The notes under the pieces were generated by a model, which was not told the origin of the DNA, made no database searches, and saw only the letters and a list, made by a program, of their open reading frames with translations. Both the position numbers and the translations under genes were made by a program. This document shows positions 46,049 to 58,108 of a DNA stretch of 64,000 bases, piece by piece. This DNA comes from Adineta ricciae. Taxonomy: Eukaryota > Rotifera > Eurotatoria > Adinetida > Adinetidae. Location: the NCBI GenBank assembly GCA_905250025.1, contig CAJNOJ010000123.1, forward strand, positions 186,001 through 250,000. The letters run 5' to 3'. Within the stretch, counting starts at the first letter, position 1. Every line of letters begins with the position of its first letter.

Positions 46049-46339
46049 TTATTTACCAGTTTTGATTTTGATACATTCATTATGAAATGTTTTTTTCACA
46101 CATAAGTTCGGTGCACAGCAACGACTGCGTGTTAACGTGCTACAAATTGGACAATTACTATCGGCACGTTTCATAAAATCTTCATCCGAATCCAAAAATG
46201 AGCGCGCTTTAGCATCTGCTATTTCGATTCCGAGATCATCATCATCGTCATCCATTCGTATTTGACGAGCATTGCCCATGTTGATGAAAGTGATCATGAA
46301 TAAGGCCAAGAATAATGTAAAAACAATTGTTGAGTGCAT
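46049..46339 (-). CDS. Secreted six-cysteine peptide precursor (knottin/conotoxin-like framework)
   Basis: 96 aa from ATG at 46339. A signal peptide (STIVFTLFLALFMITF) is followed by an acidic propeptide with a run of six aspartates and a dibasic KR site. The predicted mature peptide after KR has about 35 residues and six cysteines in the order C-x2-C-x7-CC-x4-C-x8-C. The C-C-CC-C-C order is that of inhibitor-cystine-knot and cone snail framework VI/VII peptides. Signal, acidic propeptide, dibasic processing site and cysteine-rich end are the usual layout of secreted defence, signalling or venom peptides. Only the order is shared; loop sizes are short and no homology to a named toxin is claimed. 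It may be an antimicrobial or signalling peptide. Confidence 0.65.
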   Translation of the reverse strand: MHSTIVFTLFLALFMITFINMGNARQIRMDDDDDDLGIEIADAKARSFLDSDEDFMKRADSNCPICSTLTRSRCCAPNLCVKKTFHNECIKIKTGK

Positions 46340-47919
46340 GGTCAATTTCAAATCCTAAATTTTCAAATGTTTTATTCCAGATCAAATACAGTCAGAATAT
46401 AACACGAAAAAATCTGTACCTTGATCGAGGTTTATGTTGATTTGTTTCTTGAGAATATTGAAATATTGTATGAATAGATGTTCCTTTTATAAGTCTTTCA
46501 AAATTATATTTTCTCTTTCCACATAATTGCTTTCGAAATACCGTCGTTTTCTTTTCTCTCTACTTCAATATTAGTTGCCCCTTGTACAAATAATCGTCGA
46601 TCAACATCAGATTATGTATGCTATGTGATAATACACTGAAAAGAAAGTAATATCGACATAATTATGCGAAAAAGAAATGTTTCAAACCAATATGTACTTT
46701 ATTTTCATGAATAATAATCCCAAATATTCCAATACATCATGCCAATGAAGCATATGAATATTGCCGGATTAGACTGTTAAATAGAACTGATTATTGTGTT
46801 CATCTGCAATATTGTTTGAGTTGTAGGAAAAGTTCTTTAAAACTCATCGAATAGAATAGAGTACTCATTAAATCTGATCAATGTATTAAAATCTACGCTG
46901 TGAAGAAGAGCAACTCGAGTATGAGGGTGAGAAAGAATTTCGGTGAAAATCGAATTCTCGCTCTCGAGCAACATACAAGTCTTCCGCAACATTATTGACC
47001 GTCTGCAAACCTTTTTAACAAACTCAACTGAACCCCTCTCGGAAAAAAGATCTCAATTGCCTGTTAAAATTATGAATCCGCTTTTCGGTCTAGTATGGTA
47101 TTTGTTGCTAGAAAATGATTAGAAAAGTTCTATCCATCAAGTAACTCACTCCATGATATCGTTTCTTATCGTTCATATGAGAATGAAGTTAACGAACGTA
47201 TTCGCGCATGTTGATACGAATTAAAATAAAGATAAAAACAGGGTTTATTTGAAACGATGAATGAAAAACCAGTTAACCTTTACTTGGTAAGAAATAACAC
47301 TCGTCTTTTTAGCAAAAACACTGTAAAGCTGATCAATAAGTTATTCAGCCGACAGTTAACTGATAACATCCACGCGCTTTACCAACACAAGATTCACTAT
47401 GTGTATTAATTGTCCTCGACAAGAAAATCATTATTTTCCTATTATTTGTATCTGTGGCACAGCGTATTTTTGTGCTTCGTATTGTTTGCTTTTCTCAATT
47501 ATTAAGTAAAATATACTTCGAAGAGAAGAAGCAATGGACGAAGCAACTATGATAAGCCATCCAGATATGTTTCAAGGTGAAGTTCATCAATCATTATTGA
47601 ATGAAACAGAAATTGATGATTCTTTAGCCGTTTATTTAGTTGATTTTTGCCCTAAGAGGCCTGACAATACCACCTGATGTAAACTTTCACACTGTATGAA
47701 GAAGGTAAGCACAAGAAGGAAGAGACATAAAAGTAGGCGAAGAAGAGAAGTATAGAAAAGAGAGAGAGAGAGTGTTTGACACCTCGTCATTTTTCCACAA
47801 CCGTAACAACAACAACCTTGCATGCAGCGTTAGAACCACTATAGACTTCTTTCCAATGTCAGAGACGATGGCTATGTAGAGATAGGAAGAAGTAGAGTCT
47901 CATATCTTTCTCGACTGTC
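46340..47919. other. Intergenic region
   Basis: One short exon-like frame (47534-47677, MDEATMISHPDMFQGEV...) follows a plausible leader, but no partner exon was found. No other gene is supported in 1.6 kb. Confidence 0.35.
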
Positions 47920-48456
47920 TTACCCGAATGACTCGGGGAACTCCGCTAGGATCTTTAGATCTTTTTCATCTATTAGTGAATCAGCATACGGTATGTAGCC
48001 CTCGCTCCACTTTAGACACCTTCCAATACACGATTCATGTGGTACTATTCTTTTGGACCTTCTAAGGTGTTTAATGATCATTTCTTTTTCTAACCATAGT
48101 TCCCTAAACCTACTGAATGTAGCTTGTTCGAACAGCAGACCTTCATCTACGGAGCGTCTTATCAACCGCCTGTATCTTTCCCAGTATGATTTAACGAGAT
48201 TTTCTAATGGTGGTTCCCTGAATTTCGACGCAAATATCGAGTTGCACCATTGGTTAATTCCATAAGTCCTCTTCAACGTCGAATAGTAGAAATGACCCCA
48301 GTCGTCACGCTGTCTATCTGTAAAGAGTGGATATACACTATGTAGCCAAGTGAATAACGGCATCACGTACGCCGAAAAGAGGATGCGCTTCAGATGTGCT
48401 GAAGACGTACCGAACATTCGACATGATCCTACGTAGATGAACACGGATAAAAACAA
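47920..48456 (-). pseudogene. Fragment of a non-LTR retrotransposon reverse transcriptase (C-terminal region)
   Basis: An open frame of 178 codons without upstream reverse transcriptase core. The start LKRILFSAYVMPLFTWLHSVYPLF resembles the post-catalytic 'thumb' region of LINE polymerases, in which a helix leading to L-LPILTYG is followed by a helical segment with conserved R--R-I---P. The catalytic YADD motif is not present because the 5' part is missing, as is usual for 5'-truncated LINE copies. No poly-A tail is evident at the 3' end (47920 side). Assignment is by pattern only. Confidence 0.45.
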
Positions 48457-49660
48457 AATAGAATTTCATTTTAGTGTCGTCATTAGGGATAAGTACTGTA
48501 ACTAGTCAATAAATAATTAATAATTAATCAAAGCTAACGGCAGATTCCAATTCTTCGACCTCGAAAACCCTTTGGTGAATGCTTTTCGTTTGACCATACG
48601 ACTATTTTTACTATCTAAGTGAATGCTGAATTCTGATTGGCTAGGACAGATAAACTTTTAGCTTTTCGAACCCAGGATTTTAAAACTGTATAACCCCTTT
48701 CTTTCTGAAGAGGGAATAATATCATCGTGTCATCCTATGCTCTTGGTTTTCTCTATCAAATTCGCTTGATCGAATCAACATGTCATTCGATAATTCATAG
48801 TGAAACTTTTCGAAAACTGATCGTCGAAGTTCATATGCATATTGTTTTCTCTTTCGTGTATTATAGTCCATCCGATCAATGAAGACGGTGAAGAAGTAAG
48901 AGAACAATTGGCAATTTTACAATGAAGAGCAAATCCAGGTTATTTTTGTTGCTTCTAGAATGAATAGTTCAAATGTTTGATGCTGATGTTGTGACAATGA
49001 AATGAGATCATCTATGAAGCAGCATCAATCATTGTAGCATTGAAATGTATTACATCAAAAGAAAAATTTCTTCAGCTGTCGTCGATCGTTTATTTCAACA
49101 TGAAACTCTGTTCTATACATGATGCAACTGCTCGAACAGTGGATAAAAGTTTGCTCAAGAACGATACTTGATTTGGACAATCCAAACTGAAATTTTGCTT
49201 GTTTTCTTCGTCGATAGCTTCCGATGCAATATTCAACAGCAACAATGACAGCTTGTCATGCTAGTCTCAAAACATTCCTAAATCGATTCTGCATGACATG
49301 AACTATGACAATATACTTCTCCAAGTATTTCTCTTGAGATTTTCTGATTGCGTCGAGAAATATTTTTGTCTTGTTGCAAACTGCGAATGAAATAGAACAG
49401 TAGATGTCGATCGATTCATGAAACAAGTCTCATTATTTTGATTAGAAATGTTGTCCGATCCACTCGAGGCTGTTATTATTAATATCAGTAAATAAGACTA
49501 CGAGATGACAAATTCATTTCTATTTCTCAACAAGTCACGTGAAGAAGTTGATCGAGTTCTTGGTCATTCCTTTCTAAATAATAGATTCATTTTTGAGGAT
49601 AAGATAGACTTGGGTGAGAAAATACACATATACATACACACTTCATGGGATGTTGATAAA

Positions 49661-49698
<38 letters not shown>

Positions 49699-50449
49699 AC
49701 TTAAATGATCTATCGTTGACTTCAATTCGAAACATGTATGAAATCTATCTCGCAGTACTTCGACTTCTTTTCTGATCGAGTCGATTATATGAAATTTCGT
49801 CGTAAAACTGAAAAAGGACGTGATGAAGTGGAAAAAAGAAAATCTATTCAACGGAAACTTGATGTCAATTCGATCGTCCGAAATGCACTTACATACACAT
49901 CCATGAAACACATAGTATCAACAAAATAATCTGAAGAAGAGTACCAACTATAGTCAGTGAACAACACTTGGATATATTTTCGTTCAACTTGACGTTCTCG
50001 AGTAGCGACTAGGGAAAAAACAAACATTAGGTCCATCTGAAATCTTGATTCGGCCTAGAATGTGGAGGAGTGTTTCGTTCTATTCATGTTTATCTGGAAA
50101 GAAAAAAGAAATAAATTCGATTTCACATCTATAATATGAATCGATTGTAGTCGGCAAACGAAATGTTTAACACATTCGTACGATATAGAGTGACGATTCT
50201 ACCGTAGCCATCCTATCCTTTCTAACCAGTACATATCACAATATGACGATGCAAATCGAAATGTGAATTATCTTCGTTTTCTTCTATTTCTGCATCTGTA
50301 TTCGTTTTGTAGTTCATTTCATGTGTAGTCAAAGTTCGATAGTGATACATTCAGTGTAGAACTAAGTCGTGTGAAATATCCTTCTTGCATTACGAACTGA
50401 TCGATTCTTCTATTCGAGTCATTTTCTAGTCGTTTTCTATTTGGACAAA
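48457..50449. other. Region with exon-like scraps, no resolved gene
   Basis: Several short frames rich in charged residues (for example 49783-49929, RRKTEKGRDEVEKRKSIQRK) look like exons of a charged protein, but no consistent chain of splice sites was found. A (CT)n run is listed separately. Confidence 0.3.
49663..49697. repeat. (CT)n microsatellite
   Basis: 35 bases of uninterrupted TC dinucleotides. Confidence 0.95.
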
Positions 50450-51055
50450 ATGGGTGACTTTTCAACCAATATGCAAAAGGTGCGTTTCGCTGAAGAGGAA
50501 TTCCAGAAAATCGCGAAAGATATCAACCGAACACTTACTTGGGATGAAAGTAGTATGTGTCGATCATCATCACATCGATTGAATCTCGAAATTGCGGTTT
50601 TTAGTCATGACCATGAAAAAAATATGTACGTCATGTTCGCAAAAACAATTGAAGAAGCAATCTACGACGCCAACGGCGATTGTAAATAGTCCCCTTCTCT
50701 TGTTTTTAACAATCTCATAATGCTGAATATGTAGTGAACGATCGTATTTCCATGAACGACTTCATTCAAGCTGTTCGAAGTTTATTACGACAAAAACAAA
50801 ATGATGATGATTATCATACTGAAATGGTCTTACCGGTATGTTGAATTTCAAATCTGATTGTATTGTTCATCGAACGATGAGAAGTACTTACAGGACAAGA
50901 GTAATGTTTCTATCATCATGCCAAAAAATCGCTTGTTTTCAATCTTTTCCATCATTTGTTTCAAAGCGTTGAAATTACTTCTCACCAAAGATTCTTTCAC
51001 TTCGTTATCTTATGAAGTATCGAAAACAGTTCGATATGAAAATCGTTCAGAGTAA
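50450..51055 (+). CDS. Small protein of unknown function
   Basis: Three exons, 50450-50681, 50735-50835 and 50894-51055, with introns of 53 and 58 bases that keep the frame; 164 aa. The start MGDFSTNMQKVRFAEEEFQKIAKD follows a typical leader 'gacaaa'. The protein is mainly helical and charged, with two cysteines and no signal peptide or known motif. The intron model is supported by phase and splice signals only. Function unknown. Confidence 0.5.
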
Positions 51056-51544
51056 TGGAAATTTTTCGAGCAGTTACTCTCTTCGTTAGACTCTCAACAC
51101 ATTCGAAAAGTCAATATAAGTTCGAGTTCAGTAAAGTAATGTGACTGCTGTTGCATAACAATGAAGTGTTCTTTCCGAAGTCAGTCATTCTCAATGCACT
51201 AGTATTAAGCACATTGCTGAGTTCAAACGGAGTTCCTTCTGAATTCGTCATGGATCTTTGACGTTGCCTGACTAAAGAGATATTTCCTTTTTGAAACATC
51301 GAACAATCAAGTTCAATAGATGTTGAACGTTTGTTAGCATTGGTCAAAGAGAAGCTGACTGGATATTTTCTTTCTTTTCTTTGACCTCGATTGTTGTTCA
51401 ACATTGAACACAAAGAAAAGAATGACAAAGACGTATCGCAATTTTCTCGTCTGCTATTAACGTGTTATAGTCAAGGACGTACATTCATACATGTATATCG
51501 TAGAAATTTGCTTCTCACTCAACCGATTTTTTGACAATATCAAT

Positions 51545-52131
51545 ATGGCTGAAAACATCAATGTAAGAACATATGTTTACATAAACTTAATCGATTGTGT
51601 CGTATGAATGTGATGATGGATGTAAGGATGAGAGATTTGATTTCGGAAAGAAGAAAGTCGTCGAGTGAAGCGTGGGGCTATTCTTGTCATCGAACTGAAT
51701 GTGAGATTGATGATGGATATTTTCCTGTGAATACTAGAAAAGTTCTTTGATTCGATTGTGACTCAGTCTTCTGTCATAGCTATTTTTCTTTCGTTCTATT
51801 GATCAAAACCATGTTCATACTATATCTGTTGATGACAATTTGAGTGAGACGTTGAAACAGACATAGTAACTAAGAGAATGGTTCAGAAATGTGGAAAACG
51901 AGGTCGCAGCTGGAACTATTAGATTAGAGCATCTTGAGGTGATTTCCGAACCACATATGAAGGAAACGATTTGATTTTATCATTTTTTTCTAGAATGAAA
52001 CAAAGGTTGCGAAACGTAAAATTGAATTCACAGACGAACTTTTCAAGTTAATGGATGATGGTGTCACGGTCACTCAACAGATGCTCAAAGATCTTAGAGA
52101 AAAGTACAATCTTCCACCATCGGCAACATAA
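51545..52131 (+). CDS. Possible very small charged protein (51 aa)
   Basis: The first exon (51545-51562, MAENIN) ends at a consensus donor GTAAGA. The last exon (51994-52131) follows 'tttttttctag' and encodes ETKVAKRKIEFTDELFKLM then a helix ending YNLPPSAT and stop. Joining the two keeps frame across a 431-base intron, which is long for this genome, so a middle exon may be missing. No family recognised. Confidence 0.35.
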
Positions 52132-55001
52132 CGTTTTTCCTTCCGTGTTGTTGTTGTTTCTGCGTTGGGGTCCAAAATGAAGATATAATCTTTTGTTGAC
52201 CTGATTTTATCGCAGAAAACAAATGAAAAAGAGAAGAAATATTCCTATTCCTATTGGAATATCATAGATCGAAAACGAATGGATGCAGATATACGTACAG
52301 AGTGAATGGAATTAATAGAGAGAGATTGTTGCTGCTGCTGTTCTTCTTGTCTATCAAATTGTCCAAAGTCTTCCAATATATAATCGACATCTCGAGGTTT
52401 GTCATCTTCAAGTCAAGATGACATTTGAAAATTTCGTCTGGATTAAACGTAAAACATCATGAAATGAAACGTCTTGAGAGAAGTTGTTACACGTATTTTC
52501 TAGCGTTGTCCATCAATAACATCGTTTTCTCCAACATCATGATTCGAAGGAAGAGGTTTTGAGATGAGGAAAATTCATTAGTAAGACTGATCTCATCACA
52601 GCCGCAGAGAATCAGATCATCTAATAGAAACTCAAATTCGTAAACATTCTTCAAGCAATCCAAATGTGTCTTGTTGATTTGAACCAAAGCGAAGTATTCA
52701 CACCCTTGGAAAAACATTTCAAAATGAAAAAAGAACATTGAAAGGAAGTATTGTCATCAAGTTGTTGTCTTCACCAAGAAAAAACTTATTTACAAGGCAT
52801 TCAAACAAAGTAAGTAGACTCATGTGCGTGCTTCCTTTTTCTGAGCAAGTGAGAGGAGAAGTGTATGCCATAGATGAAACCGGACCGGACCGGTCGGTTT
52901 ACCGATATACTGGTAAACCAGTAAGAAACTGATTGACCAATAAGTATCAGTACGATAATGATAAATCGATTCCGACAATGAAATTTTGCTTCATGGCGAA
53001 CTCTCGCTAGTTATCAAGTCATATCATGAGTTTAAAATAGCTGCACAGTTGTGTGATAACATTAGTTTGTAGTTTTTATTAGAAATACAGCAATCTGATT
53101 ATTGATATGTTACATAACGAATTAAATACAGAAAATATTGAATTATTCATATAAATCTTATTCAAAATATTTTGTATCGTTTTTGTAAACTCCCAACGAA
53201 ATTTCATTAGAGGATCTCCACATGATTACATCTAGGACTAATAACAACGTTCAGCATGTCTTTACGGTAAAAGCAGGAAAATTTAGACCGGTTCTATCTA
53301 TACCTTGGAGAGGAAGATGATGAGGAATAATAACTAGAGAACTCGTATAAGCAGATCCACTTATTCTTATCCAATGAAACAGTGTTGGCTTCTGATAGGT
53401 TTATATCAATCTATTGACGTTTTGATACTTTCCATTTTCCGACGGATGCTCCTCGTTGGAAGATGATCGAAGAAAATTATTGTGAATATCCACTTTCATT
53501 TCAGGTATTTTAGGCACGAAGAAAGCAAAAGTGGAGATTCAGAGTTAATCACTATTCTATCTCGAATATCAACACACATAGTATTTTTGATAAGGACGTT
53601 CATCAACCACGATTTTTCATGTATCACGAGAACGCCACTGATTCATGAACAAATGTGTAAACATTAGTTTATCAACGCGATATATCTAACTTATTCGAAT
53701 GGATACTTTCACAGACAGCCTTCCGAATCATTTATTCGATTTCGATAAAACATTCCATCGTTAGCGACTATCAATTGATAATATTGAGAACAGTGGAGTC
53801 AAATTTACATCCATGGCTTCTGTTGCATTGTTACCTTTCGAGGGTGGGTGGGTGGGTTCACACACACCATCAAGAAGCTGCGTTCTTCTGGCAATTGCGT
53901 CAGAATTAAAACCACTTAGAACATTGTTTTTTCCTTCTATCAATAAACAACATTTAATTTCTCTTCGTGAAGAACAGAAGTAGTATATTAACACATTTTC
54001 ATAAATAAACGCCTTTTGTGTAGTAAACGTTGCTTTGCCATATGGAGATTTTGTGTTTAGGATCATTTCAAAGGCAAACTGTGTACTTCCCTTTATTAAT
54101 GTTGCATTTCTTCGTATCTATCAAACAATGACGATAATTAAGATGAAATTAATACTTTAATGTTCTAATGTGTGATATAAATCAAAAAACAAATGTTTGA
54201 ACAAAAAATAGTATGTTTTTTTCTTAGGAAAAACAGAAAAGGAAATATTTTAGGAACAGATGTGATGCATAAAATAGTAAATAGTTGATTGCAGAGCAAC
54301 GCAATTAAAATTGAAAAAACATCAGAAGTTGACTCAACATGAAAATTCAACAACATTTTCGTCTTCTTTGACATTCACTTTAATGAGTTTCAGAAAAAAC
54401 TGTTGACAAGCTGAAGAATATCATTCGAAAGAGATAAATTTATCTTCAACTCACTTGAGAATACCTTCATCTTTCAAACAAAAAACTCATCATTATTTTT
54501 AACGATCACCGAGAAATGATCCTACAGTATAAATCAAAGTACAAAGTGAACAGTACTCTCTTCTTTTTACATACGGCTTTCTTCTCACCCTCCGAATCGT
54601 ATTCTGATAAGGAAATACGTCATAAGTTATTCTATTCATCTGGTTTACTTAAATTTTCTGACATGACATCAAACACCCACAGAGCTTGTTCATCATCAAA
54701 GAAAATCATGAACTCATATGCACTATCGCTATTTCACGGTTTACTTTACAATAAAATTCATTTCGTGCGTTTTCTACTAATCTTTCTGTAGTCAGTTATA
54801 AAAACACTTTCATAATAATATACATTACAGAAATGTCATTTTTGCTCAAGCATTACATTTATGCTACGAATTAGAAAGCTAATGCATGCATTACTTTTCT
54901 CTTCATGGATCTTCGAACAAAAAAATAATCATCATCATTAAAATTCGAACTGGAAAAAGAAAGAATCTTGCCATTCTTCTTCTTCTTGTGAAATATTCAA
55001 C
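52132..55001. other. Gene-poor region
   Basis: 2.9 kb with only short unsupported frames. Holds the G-rich tract at 53842-53856 and a small palindromic CCGG repeat (ACCGGACCGGACCGGTCGGT, near 52880). Confidence 0.4.
53842..53856 (+). other. Potential G-quadruplex
   Basis: GGGTGGGTGGGTGGG: four runs of three G with single-base loops, the most stable class of G-quadruplex-forming sequence. It stands out in AT-rich surroundings and is followed by a short CA run. Confidence 0.8.
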
Positions 55002-56030
55002 ATGGATATGGACTATATTGCCTTACTTGCCTCTGCACGATCGAAATTTGCTCTATATGTTTCGATTCCAACCTGTTTCATTAGTATTATTAGTGAATTC
55101 CTCAGTCTATTAATTTTTCTCAGTCTGAAAACATTTCGTCAAAATTCTTGTTCATTCTATTTAATGTTTATGGCATTATTTAATCTTATTCGACTGACAT
55201 GTAGTACATCATTCATCGCTATATCAATGACTTTTTCAACAAATTTTACATCGGTTTTGTTGTTCTATTGTCAAATAAGAGCTTTTCTTGTTGCGACATG
55301 TAATTTATCAGCTTTGATATGTTTATGTTTATCAGTCATTGATCAATATTTCGCTACATGTTTTCGTCCATCATGGCAACGATATTCAAATATTCGAATT
55401 GCTCGTCGAATGATGGTAATAATAACATTAATTTCATTATGTCATGCGACACTTTATCTTATCTATCTCAATCAGTTATCACCAACAAATCCATCAGTTT
55501 GCATTTCATCCAATTCAATCTTTTCTCAATATCATGTTTATGGATTTTTCATCACATACGGAAATGTGTTTCCATTGATCGCTGTGATTTTTGGTTTGTT
55601 AGCTTATCGAAATGCGCGAAGTTTATTAACACGAGCAAATCTATTTGTTCGACGTGAATTAGATAAACAATTAACAACGATGGTTCTTGTGGAAATTTGT
55701 GTTTATGTTTGTACTTATACGCCATATTCAATAGTAAATACAGTTTCAGCGTTAAATACAAATCGTGACCCAATTCTTCTTGCTAAATTGAGTTTAGCTA
55801 ATGCGATTACGCTGACGATTAGTTTTCTAAGCAATGGAGTAAGATTTTGTCATCTTTTTTGCTTAAAAGTCAAATTTTCGTTTGTTTAGAATTCGTTTTA
55901 TACTTATATGTGTGTTTCGAAAAGATTTCGTCGACAAGCAAAATACGTTTTATATGATTTGTACATTAATAAATGTCAACCAAATCGAATTATTCCAGCT
56001 AATACTGAACATCACGCAGAGACAAGATGA
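55002..56030 (+). CDS. Class A G-protein-coupled receptor
   Basis: Two exons, 55002-55838 and 55890-56030, with a 51-base intron after SNG in TM7; 325 aa. Seven hydrophobic segments are visible. A cysteine before TM3 (YCQIRAFLV) and one in loop 2 (SVCISS) can form the conserved disulfide. TM3 ends with CLSVIDQYFATC, so DQY replaces DRY. TM7 reads ISFLSNG-NSFYTYMCVS, related to the NPxxY end, and is followed by a basic helix 8 (KRFRRQAKYV). The ligand is unknown. Confidence 0.85.
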
Positions 56031-56661
56031 TTGATCTCCTTGAAAAATACTTTTCCAATTCGTTTGTGTCACGTCAAAGATCATCGATGAAGAAACTTTT
56101 TCTAATAAAACTTATTTTCTTAATAAATAGAGCAACAAAATGAACAATGACAATCTTATCAGTTCTGTTGTATTTTACTTATTGTGTTTCCTTCACATTT
56201 AGCTATGAAAAATAAAGTCTCTCCCAATAATATCTGCGTGTAATCGAAGATGAACACAAAAACAGAGTATTTCATTTTACCTATATTTCTTTGCAGTAAT
56301 AAAGGTGAAACATTTAATTAAAGTTCTTTTATGTCACGAGAGAAAAGACAGATTGGTAGAGGTGTTTTATATGTACGTATTCGACTCGTACACATACATA
56401 TATTTCATTTGAAAAATTGAAGACAGGCGTGTTTTTTCTTTCTCTACTGTTGCTCTATAAGAGTGCAAAAGCCGTTCAACCGTAAAGCCACATGAGACAT
56501 CGATGAGCGAAAAACAAAACAAGAGAAGCACTTATACGAAGCAATATTACTTTTCTCCAATACGTCGACTATCAATGAAAGTATCGAATATTTGTATTTT
56601 TGGATTGATAACGCATGCATCCATATAAATCAACAATCAAATATGAAATGACGAAGTTAAC
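56031..56661. other. Intergenic region
   Basis: AT-rich with an aataaa at 56211. Likely contains the 3' UTR of the GPCR and promoter of the next gene. Confidence 0.4.
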
Positions 56662-57804
56662 ATGACGTTAATCAATCAAGATACAAAAACTCAACAGTTT
56701 AAACCGGTTGGCTTAATCTTAATTATCATATCTTTTATTTCTCTACTGTACCTTGTTTATAACCTTCAATCGAACAATTTTTTCCCATTAATACATAGAA
56801 CTTTGATTGCAGGAAAAAATTTCACAAGAATTGAAAGCACTGCGATTCATCATGAATCCTTGAATACCTCTCAACATGAAATATCCACCAATTCATCTGA
56901 CTACGATCAGCTACGTGTACCTTGGAACAAACATCCTCGCAGTGTCATTGTAACACTGATTCGTAGTAATGACAAATCGGTGGATCTTGCTATCAATATG
57001 ATTCATTCCGTTATGATTCTTCATTCAACAAAAGATCAATTTCAATATCCATTTCTTATCTTTCACGATCAATTCTTTACTTCAACAATGCGTCAACGCA
57101 TTGTCACATGTATTCAAAATAATAAAAGAACCTTCTACGTTTCATTTATTCGCATCGATTTTCTGACGAACGCTCAATTACCCGACAAATTCATTTGACG
57201 GAAAGATATTGGATACCACCAAATGTGTAAATTTTGGTCATACGATGTGTATTTTCATCCAGCCATTCGTCAAATGAATTATGATTATCTGATGAGAATG
57301 GACGGCGATTCGTATTTTTTAAGTAAAACTAGAATTGATCTTTTTGAACTTATGCAACGACAAAACATAGATTATGCTTATATATCACGATATAGTGAAG
57401 GTAATGAAGCATGGTTTGAAATCGAGAAACGTTTTACAAATATTGACAAGCCTCGACAAAGTTGTATTTACAATAACTTTTTTATCATTCGATTACAATG
57501 GTTTTACAAATCAGAAAGAATTCAAACGTTTCTGCAGGAATTAATTCGAGATGATTTCTTCTTACGGGAATATATTGGTGATGGATGTGTTCATGCAGCT
57601 ATGCTCGATATTGATCGAAATGCACGAACAAAACAACTGAAACTACTTGAATATGGACACAACTTTCATTTATATATAAGGAATATAAGAGGTTCTTTTT
57701 ATAATGGTAATCTACATGAGTTCTATCAAGATGTCGCAGATTCATGTGATCATCTATTGTCTATTAATACAGAAAGAACTGGAATAAAGAAAGTGAAGAT
57801 TTGA
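56662..57804 (+). pseudogene. GT15-like (KRE2/MNT1) mannosyltransferase gene with in-frame TGA
   Basis: 381 codons from ATG at 56662, with a TGA at codon 179 (57196-57198). The N-terminus has one signal-anchor helix (PVGLILIIISFISLLYLVY), as in type II Golgi enzymes. The domain starts with RSVIVTLIRSND, runs through the stop as PDKFI-stop-RKDIGYHQMCKFW, and continues with YDYLMRMDGDSYF, which holds the acidic metal/nucleotide site of GT15 enzymes. It ends with YDVYFHPAI-style and DGCVHAAML-type blocks. The family transfers mannose from GDP-mannose to glycoproteins in the Golgi. The TGA can be explained by a single C to T change of an arginine codon. Both sides keep full similarity, so the loss is recent, is a read error, or is read through. 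Confidence 0.75.
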
Positions 57805-58108
57805 TTGCAAAATAAATATTCTTCGGATGCCGTTCGGTGTACTTTGCCGACAGTTACATTTCTCAAATATGTTTTTATCATTAAGGTGCCAGAGCATATC
57901 GATACCCTCACCTCTCAATTTAACTAATATGCAGATATTTTATTCATTGAGAAATATTCATTTGCACTCAAACTATTATTATTGTAATATTTTATTTTTA
58001 CAATCTACTAAAAAATTAGATTCCACATGTCAAGAAAAAGATGTTATTGACACTCAGAAAAAAAACCTGTTAGTCAAATATTCGAACAGTTGGATGATGT
58101 TTCTTTGA
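57805..58108. other. Convergent intergenic region
   Basis: Only short unsupported frames; 3' UTRs of the flanking genes. Confidence 0.4.

Noticed and set aside
52870-52925. Palindromic CCGG-rich stretch
   Set aside because: Too short to be assigned to an element; no matching partner repeat was found in the window.
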